Assembly: GCA_022841745.1 (NCBI GenBank)
Contig: JALHQW010000011.1
Span: 102,428-166,427 of the forward strand
Length of the DNA: 64,000 nucleotides
Direction: 5' to 3'
Source of the DNA: Saprospiraceae bacterium
GTDB lineage: Bacteria > Bacteroidota > Bacteroidia > Chitinophagales > Saprospiraceae
Shown: positions 1-8,169 of the stretch, one piece after another
Position numbering within the stretch: the first letter of the stretch is position 1
How the letters are laid out: every line of letters starts with the position of its first letter
Program-made: the position numbers and the translations under genes
Notes under the pieces: model-generated
What the model saw: the letters and a program-made list of their open reading frames with translations, nothing else
What the model was told of the DNA's origin: nothing
The model's database searches: none

Positions 1-125
1 ACCTGCTCAACATCACCGAAAGCACCTCCCGTTCTAATCTCGTTAAAGCACGTACCAAGTTACAGGAAGCGTTGCTCCGCAAGAACCCCTCGCTGAGCAC
101 CGCAGCATTTACCGACGAATCATAG
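1..125 (+). CDS. ECF sigma factor, C-terminal end (partial)
   Basis: Only the last 40 codons are in the window; the frame begins at base 3 and ends at TAG 123-125. The peptide reads as the end of sigma-70 region 4: a helix-turn-helix with the segment NITESTSRSNLVKARTKLQ, which matches the recognition helix of ECF sigma factors. It would direct RNA polymerase to a specific promoter set. The next gene starts two bases after the stop, so the two are probably co-transcribed and functionally paired, as sigma and regulator genes often are. The upstream part cannot be judged. Confidence 0.75.
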   Translation, partial: LLNITESTSRSNLVKARTKLQEALLRKNPSLSTAAFTDES

Positions 126-127
126 CA

Positions 128-1852
128 ATGAATACAGAAAAGAACCTCGACGGGCAGATTAAGCAAGCATTGGAGAACCTGCAGGCCAAGTACGATGGCC
201 TTTCATGGGAGGCGTTCGAGCAGCGACTCGACCAAGCGGATTCCGATGCCCAAGCCAATGGCAATGACGTTGCCAATGGCCGCAAATCGTCATTTGACGA
301 GGTGATTTCCGGCAAGCTCGACCGCATCGAGGTGCCCATTGCCGCAGGCGACTGGAGCCTGATGGAAAAAATGATTGAGGCTGACGAAACAGCAGAAGTG
401 CTTGAGAACGAGGCCGTTGTTGACAACCTACTCACAGAAAGATTGGAAAACTTCCAAGTGGCGTACCAGCCGCACCATTGGCAAATGATGGCCAATCGGT
501 TGGAGGAAGAGTTCTTCGTACGCTACCATATTTTGCGTTGCAAAGCTGCCGAAGCAGCGCTGGTCATGCTGATGTTGCTGACCATTGCGAGGTTCTTCCC
601 GACACCCAATGAATCGCCGGCCCAAATTGAGCCAAACAATAACGCAAATTGGCCAACGGCACCAGCCGTACCTGCCCCATCCAAAAAAGCAGGTACAATA
701 TTGCAGTCGCCAATTGCGCAAGCACAAGCCAAAAACGCCACACAATTTACTTCGGCAAATGGGCCGACGGCCACTATCCGGGCCTCAAGGTTTTTGACTT
801 CAAATCCTAATGAAACAGGCAATGGAAAAAAATCCACCGGCATGAGTGCGGCTGATTTGAACCTTGCTTTTTTGCCTCCATCCTCGCTCCAACGGCCAAG
901 TTCCGACCGATTGCCAAAAAACCTGTTTGAGGCCATCACCGAGAAGCGGTTCCTGCGGGGCAGCTTGACAACGCCGGGCATGGACAACCGAAACTCGTTG
1001 CTGCTTGCCTCCTTGGATGCAACTGCTGAAAAACAGCGCTATGCCTGGGAGGTTCCCCAATTGCCACAATCCTTTTTCCTGGAGAAGAATTGGACATTGC
1101 GCATGAGCGCCTTTACCAATACCGACTTTGCAATGGTGCTCACACCACCCACCAAGTACAGTCTATACGATACCCTGATCACCGAAGGCTACGACACTAC
1201 CTTGGCCTCGGGTTATGGCGGTGGTATTGCGGTGCATTTCAAGAAGCATAAATGGGAAATCCAGACGGGCGCCACCTATTCCGTCAAGCGTTACGTGCCC
1301 AATTCACCTGCACTTTTCGCAGAGACCGTCAATTACATTATCAAGCAGGAAGAATCTGAGTTCAAGGGCGTACAGTTGAACATACTGCAAGTTCCGCTGC
1401 ACCTGAACTACCATTTCAAAGACCACGGGAAATGGCGCATCTATGGCAGCTTTGGCGCTACGGGCCATCTTGTGACTACTTCCACCAACCAAGCAAAGGA
1501 ATTGGCAGCGCCCACTTCCGCCACTTTCGCCTTGTTGCCGCCAGTTTCCGCCACTTCGTCTAAAATCGTCCAAACGAAGGGAAGCGATATCGTGGGACAA
1601 CAACCTGAAACTGCCGTTAACCAGCCGATTAGCCAATTTCCGAGCGGCTTTCTTGAGGGCGGGCATATACGCAACAACTTCTACCTGACCGCCAATATCG
1701 GCCTCGGCCTCGAACGCTATGTGTCGTCCCGCTGGAGCATATTCCTGCAGCCCAATTACCAGCACCAGTTCCTCAAAAATGATATTGGGGTGAACGGCGA
1801 GCGGTTCTATAATTTCTCCTTGCAGTTTGGTACGAAGGTGGGGTTGAAGTAA
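128..1852 (+). CDS. Membrane-anchored protein with cytoplasmic N-terminus and C-terminal beta-barrel-like domain
   Basis: A 574-residue protein starting two bases after the sigma factor stop. Residues 1-137 are soluble, acidic and have no signal peptide. They hold three similar short helices, LSWEAFEQRLDQAD near 25, GDWSLMEKMIEADE near 74 and HHWQMMANRLEEEF near 117. One hydrophobic segment (about 141-157) follows, then a long Pro/Ala/Asn/Thr-rich linker (about 158-310). The C-terminal 260 residues are rich in alternating aromatic beta-strands and end in NFSLQFGTKVGLK, like PorT-type outer-membrane beta-barrel proteins. The position next to an ECF sigma gene suggests an anti-sigma or signal-transfer role. 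That role, and how one chain would link inner and outer membrane, are inferences. Confidence 0.7.
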   Translation: MNTEKNLDGQIKQALENLQAKYDGLSWEAFEQRLDQADSDAQANGNDVANGRKSSFDEVISGKLDRIEVPIAAGDWSLMEKMIEADETAEVLENEAVVDNLLTERLENFQVAYQPHHWQMMANRLEEEFFVRYHILRCKAAEAALVMLMLLTIARFFPTPNESPAQIEPNNNANWPTAPAVPAPSKKAGTILQSPIAQAQAKNATQFTSANGPTATIRASRFLTSNPNETGNGKKSTGMSAADLNLAFLPPSSLQRPSSDRLPKNLFEAITEKRFLRGSLTTPGMDNRNSLLLASLDATAEKQRYAWEVPQLPQSFFLEKNWTLRMSAFTNTDFAMVLTPPTKYSLYDTLITEGYDTTLASGYGGGIAVHFKKHKWEIQTGATYSVKRYVPNSPALFAETVNYIIKQEESEFKGVQLNILQVPLHLNYHFKDHGKWRIYGSFGATGHLVTTSTNQAKELAAPTSATFALLPPVSATSSKIVQTKGSDIVGQQPETAVNQPISQFPSGFLEGGHIRNNFYLTANIGLGLERYVSSRWSIFLQPNYQHQFLKNDIGVNGERFYNFSLQFGTKVGLK

Positions 1853-2125
1853 TTGCGGTTTTTGCTCTCAACCATCCTTTTCGGGCTTGACCGATTTTCC
1901 CATTGTCTTTACCTTCCTTGAATCGCCGACTACCATTCTCACGGCCTACTTCATCCTTTGACTACATCACAACGGGTACTTGCGACGCCCAGTTCGTCAC
2001 CATGATGAAACATTGGCGCTCGCTCCATGCTACTGCCCTTATCTAAGGCTGTTGATATGAAGTTCTAACTTTAGGCGAAATATTTGATTTTAGCTGAAAC
2101 CTATACAAGCGAACGCTGATTTCAC
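1853..2125. other. Intergenic stretch, no gene seen
   Basis: About 270 bases between the beta-barrel gene and the M28 peptidase gene. No open frame with coding character, no clear hairpin terminator and no repeat stood out. The end of it leads into the promoter-like box at 2126. Confidence 0.4.
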
Positions 2126-2133
2126 TAAGTTTG
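2126..2133 (+). promoter_or_regulatory. Bacteroidota -7 box (TAAGTTTG) of the M28 peptidase gene
   Basis: TAAGTTTG matches the Bacteroidota -7 consensus TAnnTTTG and lies 21 bases before the chosen ATG at 2155. No good TTTG -33 element is seen at the usual distance, so confidence is moderate. Confidence 0.4.
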
Positions 2134-2154
2134 CCAAGACTAAAACACCCGTGT

Positions 2155-3891
2155 ATGAAAAAGAACTTTACCCTCCTTGGCGTACTATACCTTCTTGCTT
2201 TTTGTGCAAGCGCACAGACGAATATGCTGAGCACAAACCCCATTGCGGAGCAAATAATGCTCGGAAACTACAACCCTACGGACTACCTGCCAACGGTCAG
2301 CATCAGCCACCCCGACGACATCGTGCCGGCCATCATGGAGGGTATTTCTACTGATTCGCTCAAGTCGTACTTGCTGGAAATGAGCGTGTTTCAGAACCGC
2401 AACACTGGCTCCGACACGGTTTCCAATACCTTCGGCATCGGGGCGGCAAGGCGGTGGGTTTACCAAAAATTCCAAGCCATCAGTGCAGCCAACGAGGGGC
2501 GGCTGGTGCCATCCTACCTCCAGTTCGACCAAAACATCTGCGGCATGGGGCAGCACCGCAATGTGTTCGCCGTGCTACCCGGCGTGGACACTTCGGCACA
2601 CGGGGTCATCCTCATAGAGGCGCATTTGGACAGCCGCTGCGACGTGCTCTGCGATGTTACTTGCCCTGCAAACGGTATGGAGGACAATGGCAGCGGCACA
2701 GCCCTCGTCATAGAGCTGGCAAGGGTGCTGAGCCAGTTTTCGCTCAAGCGCTCGGTAGTTTTTATGGCCACCATCGGTGAGGAGCAAGGGCTGTTCGGTG
2801 CGGATGCGTTTGCGAAATATGCGAAAAACAAGGGCATACCGCTCACCGCTGTGCTCAACAACGACGTGATAGGAGGCGTCATTTGTGGCGAGACCTCCTC
2901 ACCGCCATCTTGCCCCGGTTTCAACCATGTGGACAGCACACAGGTGCGGTTGTTCTCACACGGCAGCTTCAATTCCCGTAACAAGCAGTTGGCCCGTTTC
3001 ATCAAACTGCAATACATGGAAGAAGTGCGGGACTTGGTGGCTGTGCCCATGCTCGTCACCATCATGTCCGCCGAAGACCGCACAGGTCGGGGCGGCGACC
3101 ATATCCCGTTCCGGGAGCAGGGCTTTGCGGCCATGCGCTTCACCTCGGCCAACGAGCATGGAAACGCCAACGTCAGCGACCCCAACTACCACGACCGGCA
3201 GCACACTTCCGACGATGTGCTGGGCGTGGACACTAACGGCGATGCGGTGCTCGATTCGTTTTTCGTGGACTTCAATTACCTCTCCCGAAACGCCGTCATC
3301 AATGGCAACGCCGCTGCCTTGGCCGCCATTGGCCCGGCGACGCCTAGCTTCGTGGCGACCCGCAGCAACGACATGGCTTTTGTTGAAATAACAGACCCTT
3401 TAAATTATGGTCTTTACCGGGTCTTCGTCCGGTCTTTGACGAATGATTTCGATAGCCTTTTCACGACGACAAACACAAGCTTCAGCTTCGCAAAACCGGA
3501 TGGCGTTTTCTATGTGAGCGTGGCCAGCGTGGATGGAAACGGTATCGAGAGCCTGTTCTCAGGAGAAGTGATTCCGAGCTTGGTCAATGCGGTTGGCGAA
3601 GCCGAAAAAGCAGAAAAGCCTGCTGTGGAGCTGTTGCAAAACCGACCCAACCCCTTCGACGAGGCGACTATTATCTCGTTCATTGTCAACGAATTGCGGC
3701 CTTACCGCAAGGCAATCCTCAGCGTCTTGAACCTGCAAGGCAAGATCATTTGGCAGCAAGAGGTTCCACTCCGGCTGGGCATGAACGAAGTGCTGTACGA
3801 GCATGGCTACAACGTGACGGGTGTTTTCGCCTACCGCCTCACGGTGGATGGCAAGGTGGTGGGTACGAAAGAAATGGTATTTGCGAATTAA
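2155..3891 (+). CDS. Secreted M28 family zinc metallopeptidase with T9SS sorting domain
   Basis: A 578-residue secreted aminopeptidase-type enzyme. The ATG at 2155 is chosen over the upstream in-frame start at 2131 because it gives a clean signal peptide, MKKNFTLLGVLYLLAFCASA. The M28 core carries the expected metal ligands and general base: AHLDSR (His157, Asp159), MEDNGSGTA (bridging Asp177) and IGEEQG (Glu209/210), followed by NNDVIGG. After the catalytic domain comes a fibronectin-like stretch. The last 90 residues hold LLQNRPNPFDEATIISF and a terminal strand region, the type A sorting signal of the type IX secretion system. The protein is therefore probably exported and released or attached at the cell surface, to digest peptides. 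The substrate is unknown. Confidence 0.88.
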   Translation: MKKNFTLLGVLYLLAFCASAQTNMLSTNPIAEQIMLGNYNPTDYLPTVSISHPDDIVPAIMEGISTDSLKSYLLEMSVFQNRNTGSDTVSNTFGIGAARRWVYQKFQAISAANEGRLVPSYLQFDQNICGMGQHRNVFAVLPGVDTSAHGVILIEAHLDSRCDVLCDVTCPANGMEDNGSGTALVIELARVLSQFSLKRSVVFMATIGEEQGLFGADAFAKYAKNKGIPLTAVLNNDVIGGVICGETSSPPSCPGFNHVDSTQVRLFSHGSFNSRNKQLARFIKLQYMEEVRDLVAVPMLVTIMSAEDRTGRGGDHIPFREQGFAAMRFTSANEHGNANVSDPNYHDRQHTSDDVLGVDTNGDAVLDSFFVDFNYLSRNAVINGNAAALAAIGPATPSFVATRSNDMAFVEITDPLNYGLYRVFVRSLTNDFDSLFTTTNTSFSFAKPDGVFYVSVASVDGNGIESLFSGEVIPSLVNAVGEAEKAEKPAVELLQNRPNPFDEATIISFIVNELRPYRKAILSVLNLQGKIIWQQEVPLRLGMNEVLYEHGYNVTGVFAYRLTVDGKVVGTKEMVFAN

Positions 3892-3912
3892 ACGGCTAAT
3901 CGCTTAGCTTTG
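3880..3912 (+). promoter_or_regulatory. purK promoter (TTTG, 21-bp gap, TAGCTTTG)
   Basis: TTTG at 3880-3883 and TAGCTTTG at 3905-3912 match the Bacteroidota -33 and -7 elements with a 21-base gap. The -7 box ends only four bases before the purK ATG, so the predicted transcript start falls on or next to the start codon. The mRNA would be leaderless or nearly so. The -33 element lies in the last codons of the peptidase gene. Confidence 0.6.
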
Positions 3913-3916
3913 CCGC

Positions 3917-5071
3917 ATGAACGTGACAAGGACGAAAGTCGGCATATTAGGTGGTGGGCAACTGGGCAAAATGTTCGCCCTCGCTGCCCACAACTGGGAC
4001 GTGGAGACCTGGGCGCTCGACGCTTCCCGCACCTTCCCGACAGGCCCGGTTTGCTCCCATTTCGTGGAAGGCAATTTTAAGGATTACAACGATGTGTATG
4101 CCTTCGGCAAACAAGTGGACGTGCTGACCATCGAGATTGAGCATGTGAATACCGAAGCACTGCTCCGGCTCGAAGCGGAGGGCGTGAAGGTTCACCCGGC
4201 CCCTGCCGCACTTAACCTCATCAAGGACAAAGGGCTGCAAAAACAGTTTTACCAAAAACACGGCTTGCCTACCTCAGATTTCCAGTTGTTTGACAGCGGC
4301 GATGCCATTCGGGTAGCGTTGGAATCCGGCCAACTTTCCTATCCTTTTGTTCAAAAAAGCAGAACTGCGGGCTATGACGGAAAAGGCGTGGCCGTGATAA
4401 AATCAGCACAAGACCTGCCGCTCCTGTTGCCCGATGCCTCCGTAGTAGAGGACTTGGTGGACATTGAAAAAGAAATAGCCGTCGTGGTCGCACGCAATGA
4501 AAATGGCGAGGTGAAGGCATTCCCAGCCGTTGAGATGGAATTCAACCCAGTGGCCAACCTGGTGGAATTTCTGGTCTGCCCATCCGACATTGACAAGGCA
4601 ACTGAACGGGCCGCCGAACAATTGGCGTTAGACACCGTTTCAGCTTTTGGCGTATGCGGACTATTGGCCGTCGAGTTGTTTTTAACGAAAGATAACCGAC
4701 TGATAATCAACGAGGTAGCCCCACGCCCTCACAACAGTGGGCATCATACGATTGACAGTTGCTATACTTCGCAATTCGAGCAACATTTGCGGGGAATCCT
4801 AAATTTGCCCTTGGGCAGCACCAGGATGAAGACCGCCTCCGTGATGGTCAACTTGTTGGGCGAACCGAATCACAGTGGCCCCGTACAATATGATGGCTTC
4901 GAGGAGTGCGTGGCGATGGAAGGGGTGAAAGTCCATCTTTATGGCAAGGCGGAAACCAAGCCCTACCGAAAGATGGGGCACGTAACCGTGCTTGCCGAAA
5001 ATGCCGAGTCTGCCAAGGCCAAGGCAAGAATTGTTCAAAACAAATTAAAAGTAGTTTCAACCAAGATATGA
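3917..5071 (+). CDS. purK: 5-(carboxyamino)imidazole ribonucleotide synthase
   Basis: PurK, 384 residues, of usual family length. It uses ATP and bicarbonate to convert AIR to N5-CAIR in purine synthesis, in the cytoplasm. The N-terminal fold begins KVGILGGGQLGKMFALAA, the typical PurK dinucleotide-like loop. The ATP-grasp region includes QKSRTAGYDGKGV, VEDLVDIEKEIAV and the metal-binding EVAPRPHNSGHHTIDSC near residue 275. The stop overlaps the start of the next small gene by four bases (ATGA), which suggests translational coupling. purE follows about 450 bases later, so the two consecutive pathway steps are encoded together. Confidence 0.95.
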   Translation: MNVTRTKVGILGGGQLGKMFALAAHNWDVETWALDASRTFPTGPVCSHFVEGNFKDYNDVYAFGKQVDVLTIEIEHVNTEALLRLEAEGVKVHPAPAALNLIKDKGLQKQFYQKHGLPTSDFQLFDSGDAIRVALESGQLSYPFVQKSRTAGYDGKGVAVIKSAQDLPLLLPDASVVEDLVDIEKEIAVVVARNENGEVKAFPAVEMEFNPVANLVEFLVCPSDIDKATERAAEQLALDTVSAFGVCGLLAVELFLTKDNRLIINEVAPRPHNSGHHTIDSCYTSQFEQHLRGILNLPLGSTRMKTASVMVNLLGEPNHSGPVQYDGFEECVAMEGVKVHLYGKAETKPYRKMGHVTVLAENAESAKAKARIVQNKLKVVSTKI

Positions 5072-5436
5072 GCAAAGTGAAGAGTGGTTTGAAGGCAGGT
5101 GAGCTTGAATTTTTGATTTCCTTTTGGCAGCGCATTGCCGAGGAATATGCAGCCACCGAAAATTATATTTACGAATGGCTGAACTACATGGACACGAGGC
5201 GACTCATCGGCAGGGGCATTGACTCGCTCCTCGAAGAAGAGCAGGCTGATACTGCCTTGAAAGTCAAGGACTTGGATGCCATGCTGATGGAGAAAACCTT
5301 TGAAGTCAATGAATGTATTTGGGGCGATGACGTGGCCTTGGAAAATGGCTATGACCGGGTTCAGCACTGGTATTATTACAGGATGAACGAGTTGATTTTT
5401 GAGGCTGAAACTGGAAAGTTCACCAAAAGGAATTAA
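5068..5436 (+). CDS. Uncharacterised 122-residue protein between purK and purE
   Basis: I do not recognise this protein. It starts at the ATG that overlaps the purK stop (ATGA at 5068-5071), which argues for a real, coupled gene. It is acidic, mainly helical and rich in aromatics (EWLNYMDTRR, VQHWYYYRMNELIFEAE), with no signal peptide or membrane segment and no obvious catalytic motif. Position suggests a role tied to purine synthesis or merely shared transcription; the sequence does not decide. Confidence 0.75.
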   Translation: MSKVKSGLKAGELEFLISFWQRIAEEYAATENYIYEWLNYMDTRRLIGRGIDSLLEEEQADTALKVKDLDAMLMEKTFEVNECIWGDDVALENGYDRVQHWYYYRMNELIFEAETGKFTKRN

Positions 5437-5495
5437 TTTATACCCAAAGATTGTAGGCTTCGGAAGCCTCAAACTCCCCAAAGGGACGAGCCGGA

Positions 5496-5520
5496 ATCCG
5501 AAATCCGAAATCCGAAATCG
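5496..5520. repeat. Short 7-bp tandem tract before purE
   Basis: Three and a half copies of the 7-mer ATCCGAA end three bases before the purE start codon. The tract replaces any recognisable ribosome binding site. It is one of many short-period tracts in the intergenic gaps of this window. Confidence 0.6.
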
Positions 5521-5523
5521 AAT

Positions 5524-6033
5524 ATGGTTAGCATTATTATGGGAAGCGACTCCGACCTGCCCGTCATGCGGCAGGCAGCGGACATCCTCACAGAACTCGG
5601 CGTGGCCGTGGAAGTCACCATCGTTTCCGCCCACCGCACACCGGACCGCATGTTTGAATTCGCAAAGAATGCTCACCAGCGGGGTGTAAAGGTCATCATC
5701 GCTGGGGCGGGAGGGGCGGCTCACCTGCCGGGGATGGTGGCATCGCTTTCGCCACTCCCGGTCATTGGCGTTCCGGTCAAATCCAGCAACTCCATTGACG
5801 GCTGGGACTCTATCCTTTCCATCCTGCAAATGCCGAACGGCGTACCCGTGGCCACCGTCGCCCTGAACGCCGCCAAGAATGCGGGCATCCTTGCTGCACA
5901 AATCCTCGGCACGAGCGACCATTTGCTCCAGGAGCGCATCGTCCAGTACAAACAGAAGCTGGCGGACGAAGTAGCTGCCAAATACAAGCGGTTGGAAATC
6001 ACAGGGTACGAGGCGTATTTGGAAAAGGAATAA
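5524..6033 (+). CDS. purE: N5-carboxyaminoimidazole ribonucleotide mutase
   Basis: PurE class I, 169 residues. It rearranges N5-CAIR, the product of PurK, to CAIR in purine synthesis. Signatures are [12 protein letters not shown] at the N-terminus, the active-site loop [23 protein letters not shown] and [20 protein letters not shown]. Its length fits the bacterial class I enzyme that works after PurK, in agreement with the neighbouring purK. It is probably transcribed with purK and the small gene between them. Confidence 0.96.
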   Translation: MVSIIMGSDSDLPVMRQAADILTELGVAVEVTIVSAHRTPDRMFEFAKNAHQRGVKVIIAGAGGAAHLPGMVASLSPLPVIGVPVKSSNSIDGWDSILSILQMPNGVPVATVALNAAKNAGILAAQILGTSDHLLQERIVQYKQKLADEVAAKYKRLEITGYEAYLEKE

Positions 6034-6072
6034 AAAAAAAGACCGCCAAGCTGCCGTTCACAGCTGGCGGTC
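6032..6072 (-). terminator. Rho-independent terminator (minus strand)
   Basis: A GC-rich stem pairs 6041-6053 with 6061-6072 (GACCGCCA/TGGCGGTC core, one bulged base). On the minus strand it is followed by nine T residues (A tract at 6032-6040). It would end minus-strand transcripts coming from the glucosaminidase gene; it may also block purE read-through. Confidence 0.7.
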
Positions 6073-6173
6073 GCACCCAGAACATACATGAGAAAACTAC
6101 TAATATCGTGGTGATTTGGGGCTTGGTGATTTGGGGCCTTCCATAGTGAGAGCGGTTCAAAGTCGGGGGATTG

Positions 6174-6283
6174 CTTCATGGTTTCATGGTTTCATTGTTA
6201 CATTGATTCATGGATAAAAACGCATTGGTGTGACAATGAAACAGTGTAGCCATGAATCAATGAAACCATGTAGCCATGAATCA
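6174..6283. repeat. Imperfect inverted repeat of CATGGTTTCATTG-type units
   Basis: The left half (6174-6213) is built of repeated TTCATGGT/TTCATTG units and the right half (about 6231-6283) is its imperfect reverse complement. The right end runs into the stop codon of the minus-strand glucosaminidase gene. No transposase is nearby. Confidence 0.55.
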
Positions 6284-7183
6284 GTCCAACTCATCCAAGT
6301 GGTACCTTTCAATTAGCTCCACCAAAGTTTTATCATAGTGGCTTGCGGTGGCATAACCGAGTTTTTTGAGGCCCTTTGCCCAGGCTTCGTAGTCGTCGCC
6401 GTGTTTGAGCAAGGTCTTGTATTTGCCACTCACAATCATTTTGCTGTGCGCTCGCCATGACTCCCAGGCGTTGTCGTATTTCCTGAAAAAATCCTTGTGG
6501 CTGTCGTCACCAAAATTGGAGCAGTGGCCTTTGCGGCAGGTGCGGCTGAAGCACTTCACACCGAAATGGTTGTTGTTCTTCTTGGCCAATTGGCTGTTAC
6601 CCGAATTGGTTTCAAGGATGCCTTGTGCCATCTTGACGCTTGCGGGTATGCCATAGCGCTTGGCTTCCTCAATGGCCATGTCCTTGAAGCGGCGGATATA
6701 AGCCTTCGTGCGGCGGGTATCGGCGTCGTCGCCCTTCTCATCGGCGAAGTAGTCCTTTGATTCGAAGATGGAGCCGAGACCCCAACCCGATTTATTCTTT
6801 GAGGGCTTGCCTTCAGCAGGCTCCTCAAAAGCAACGGTTTCGGCAACGGGCCTGCCTCCCATGTCGGCCCGCTGCCGGGTGCCCATGCCCATCTCCACAC
6901 TCGCATCCTTGCGGAAGACGAAGAAGGCAAAAGCACCAACGATGGCCAATTTTGCCACTGGCACCTTCATGGTGCTGGGCGCAACGGCGGTATTCTTGTA
7001 AAACTGGTATTTCCCTATCACGAACAAGCGCTCGACAATCAATGCCAAACGGCGGAGTACCCAAACGAGCATCTCACCTGCCGACATGCTGTGCTGGCTG
7101 CTATACGACAAGCCGTTGGAAGAACGGCTGTAACGGGCGTGGCCGTAACCGGAATCGAAACTTTTTTGTTGGTAAGTACTCAT
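6281..7183 (-). CDS. GH73-type glucosaminidase domain protein, membrane anchored
   Basis: A 300-residue peptidoglycan hydrolase of the FlgJ/LytG type, which cuts beta-1,4 bonds of N-acetylglucosamine in cell wall glycan. The start at 7183 (MSTYQQKSF) is chosen because the open frame upstream only translates a GGGGTTTT tract. Residues 1-70 are Ser/Tyr/Gln-rich with amphipathic helices, followed by a hydrophobic segment (about 74-90). The catalytic domain (about 160-300) holds IPASVKMAQGILETNSGNS with the presumed catalytic Glu191, then KKNNNHFGVKCF and YDNAWESWRAHS. Two Cys pairs near KCFSRTCRKGHC look able to form disulphides, which fits an exported domain. It is divergent from the S24 regulator gene. 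Confidence 0.85.
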   Translation of the reverse strand: MSTYQQKSFDSGYGHARYSRSSNGLSYSSQHSMSAGEMLVWVLRRLALIVERLFVIGKYQFYKNTAVAPSTMKVPVAKLAIVGAFAFFVFRKDASVEMGMGTRQRADMGGRPVAETVAFEEPAEGKPSKNKSGWGLGSIFESKDYFADEKGDDADTRRTKAYIRRFKDMAIEEAKRYGIPASVKMAQGILETNSGNSQLAKKNNNHFGVKCFSRTCRKGHCSNFGDDSHKDFFRKYDNAWESWRAHSKMIVSGKYKTLLKHGDDYEAWAKGLKKLGYATASHYDKTLVELIERYHLDELD

Positions 7184-7203
7184 GGCTAAGTTGAATTTGA
7201 GAT

Positions 7204-7272
7204 GGTTTTGGGGTTTTGGGGGTTTGGGGGTTTGGGGTTTTCGGGTTTTGGGGTTTTGGGGTTTTGGGGTTG
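7204..7272. repeat. G-rich GGGGTTTT tract with G-quadruplex potential
   Basis: About ten runs of three to five G separated by three or four T lie on the plus strand, in the 5' region of the minus-strand glucosaminidase gene. A degenerate C-rich counterpart follows (about 7276-7328). Four or more closely spaced G runs satisfy the usual rule for quadruplex formation. Confidence 0.75.
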
Positions 7273-7418
7273 AACCGTTCCCAAAAACCTTAAAACCCGA
7301 AAACTTGAAAACCTTAACCCCTAAAACCACATCACAATATTGAAAACATTTGTATCTTCGAGCCTTCTTTCTGCACGTCCTTGTTGCTGGCGCAACTTGA
7401 TGAGGCAAATATCAATAC

Positions 7419-7444
7419 AAAATGTTTTATAATCAAAACATTTT
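7419..7444. promoter_or_regulatory. Operator-like palindrome upstream of the S24 regulator
   Basis: AAAATGTTTT and its exact reverse complement AAAACATTTT flank a six-base spacer, 20 bases before the regulator start. A similar half-site AAAACATTTG is at 7343-7352, nearer the divergent glucosaminidase gene. The arrangement suits an autoregulating LexA/CI-like repressor that could also control its neighbour. Confidence 0.6.
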
Positions 7445-7464
7445 TCAAACTATTTTAAAAAAAA

Positions 7465-8169
7465 ATGGGCATTTTCTCCGAAAACATTGTAAATCAACGC
7501 TTTAGAGAAGTATTTGAGGCGCTCGAAAAAAACAATTTCATCAAAGGGAAATCGGACATTGCGAAGCAACTCGGCACCTACAACCACGTCGTGAACAGCA
7601 TCCTGAAGGGCGACCGCAACATCACCGTCGAGCAATTGCACAAATTGTTTGAAATTTACAACGTGGATGCCAACTACCTGTTTGGCTTCGCCAACCAGAT
7701 GTTCAAGAAGGCAATGGACACGGCCATCCCCGTCCGCAGCCTCGACGAGCGGCAGTTTGGGGGCCGCCAAAACATCACGCTCGTGCCCAATCGGGCCATG
7801 GCTGGCTATGCGCTCGAACACAGCGACAACAGCTACCTTGCCGACCTTCCCAAGTTCTCCATCCCCCACCTCGACGGCAACCTCATCGCCTTCGAAATCA
7901 CGGGCGACAGCATGTACCCGACCATCACCAATGGCGATATCGTCGTCTGCGAACCGCTCGAACGGGGCGACCCCTTGCGTGACAATAATGTATATGTAGT
8001 GGTGACCGACGTGGTCGTTGCGAAGCGAGTGCAACAACTAAAGGACGGTGGGCAAATCCGCCTCATCTCCGACAACGGCTCCGTTTACAAACCCTACGAA
8101 GTGGACCTACAGGACATCCGCCAAGTGCTGCGGGTGAAGTGTCGGTTGACGACCTATGCAATCAGCTGA
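7465..8169 (+). CDS. LexA/CI-like transcriptional regulator with S24 peptidase domain
   Basis: A 234-residue repressor-type protein. Residues about 10-75 form an XRE-like DNA-binding domain (KSDIAKQLGTYNHVVNSILKG). Residues about 105-225 form an S24/S26 self-cleavage domain, with nucleophile Ser149 in ITGDSMYPTI and Lys187 in TDVVVAKRVQ. The sequence VPNRAMAGYALEH has an Ala113-Gly114 bond at the place where LexA and CI proteins cleave themselves. It probably represses genes until a stress signal triggers cleavage. The palindrome 20 bases upstream is the likely operator. It may be a phage-type regulator, but no phage genes are around it. Confidence 0.85.
   Translation: MGIFSENIVNQRFREVFEALEKNNFIKGKSDIAKQLGTYNHVVNSILKGDRNITVEQLHKLFEIYNVDANYLFGFANQMFKKAMDTAIPVRSLDERQFGGRQNITLVPNRAMAGYALEHSDNSYLADLPKFSIPHLDGNLIAFEITGDSMYPTITNGDIVVCEPLERGDPLRDNNVYVVVTDVVVAKRVQQLKDGGQIRLISDNGSVYKPYEVDLQDIRQVLRVKCRLTTYAIS

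Noticed and set aside
7184..7408. N-terminal extension of the glucosaminidase with Pro/Lys repeats
   Set aside because: It translates the GGGGTTTT tract and its flanks; a normal ATG is at 7183.
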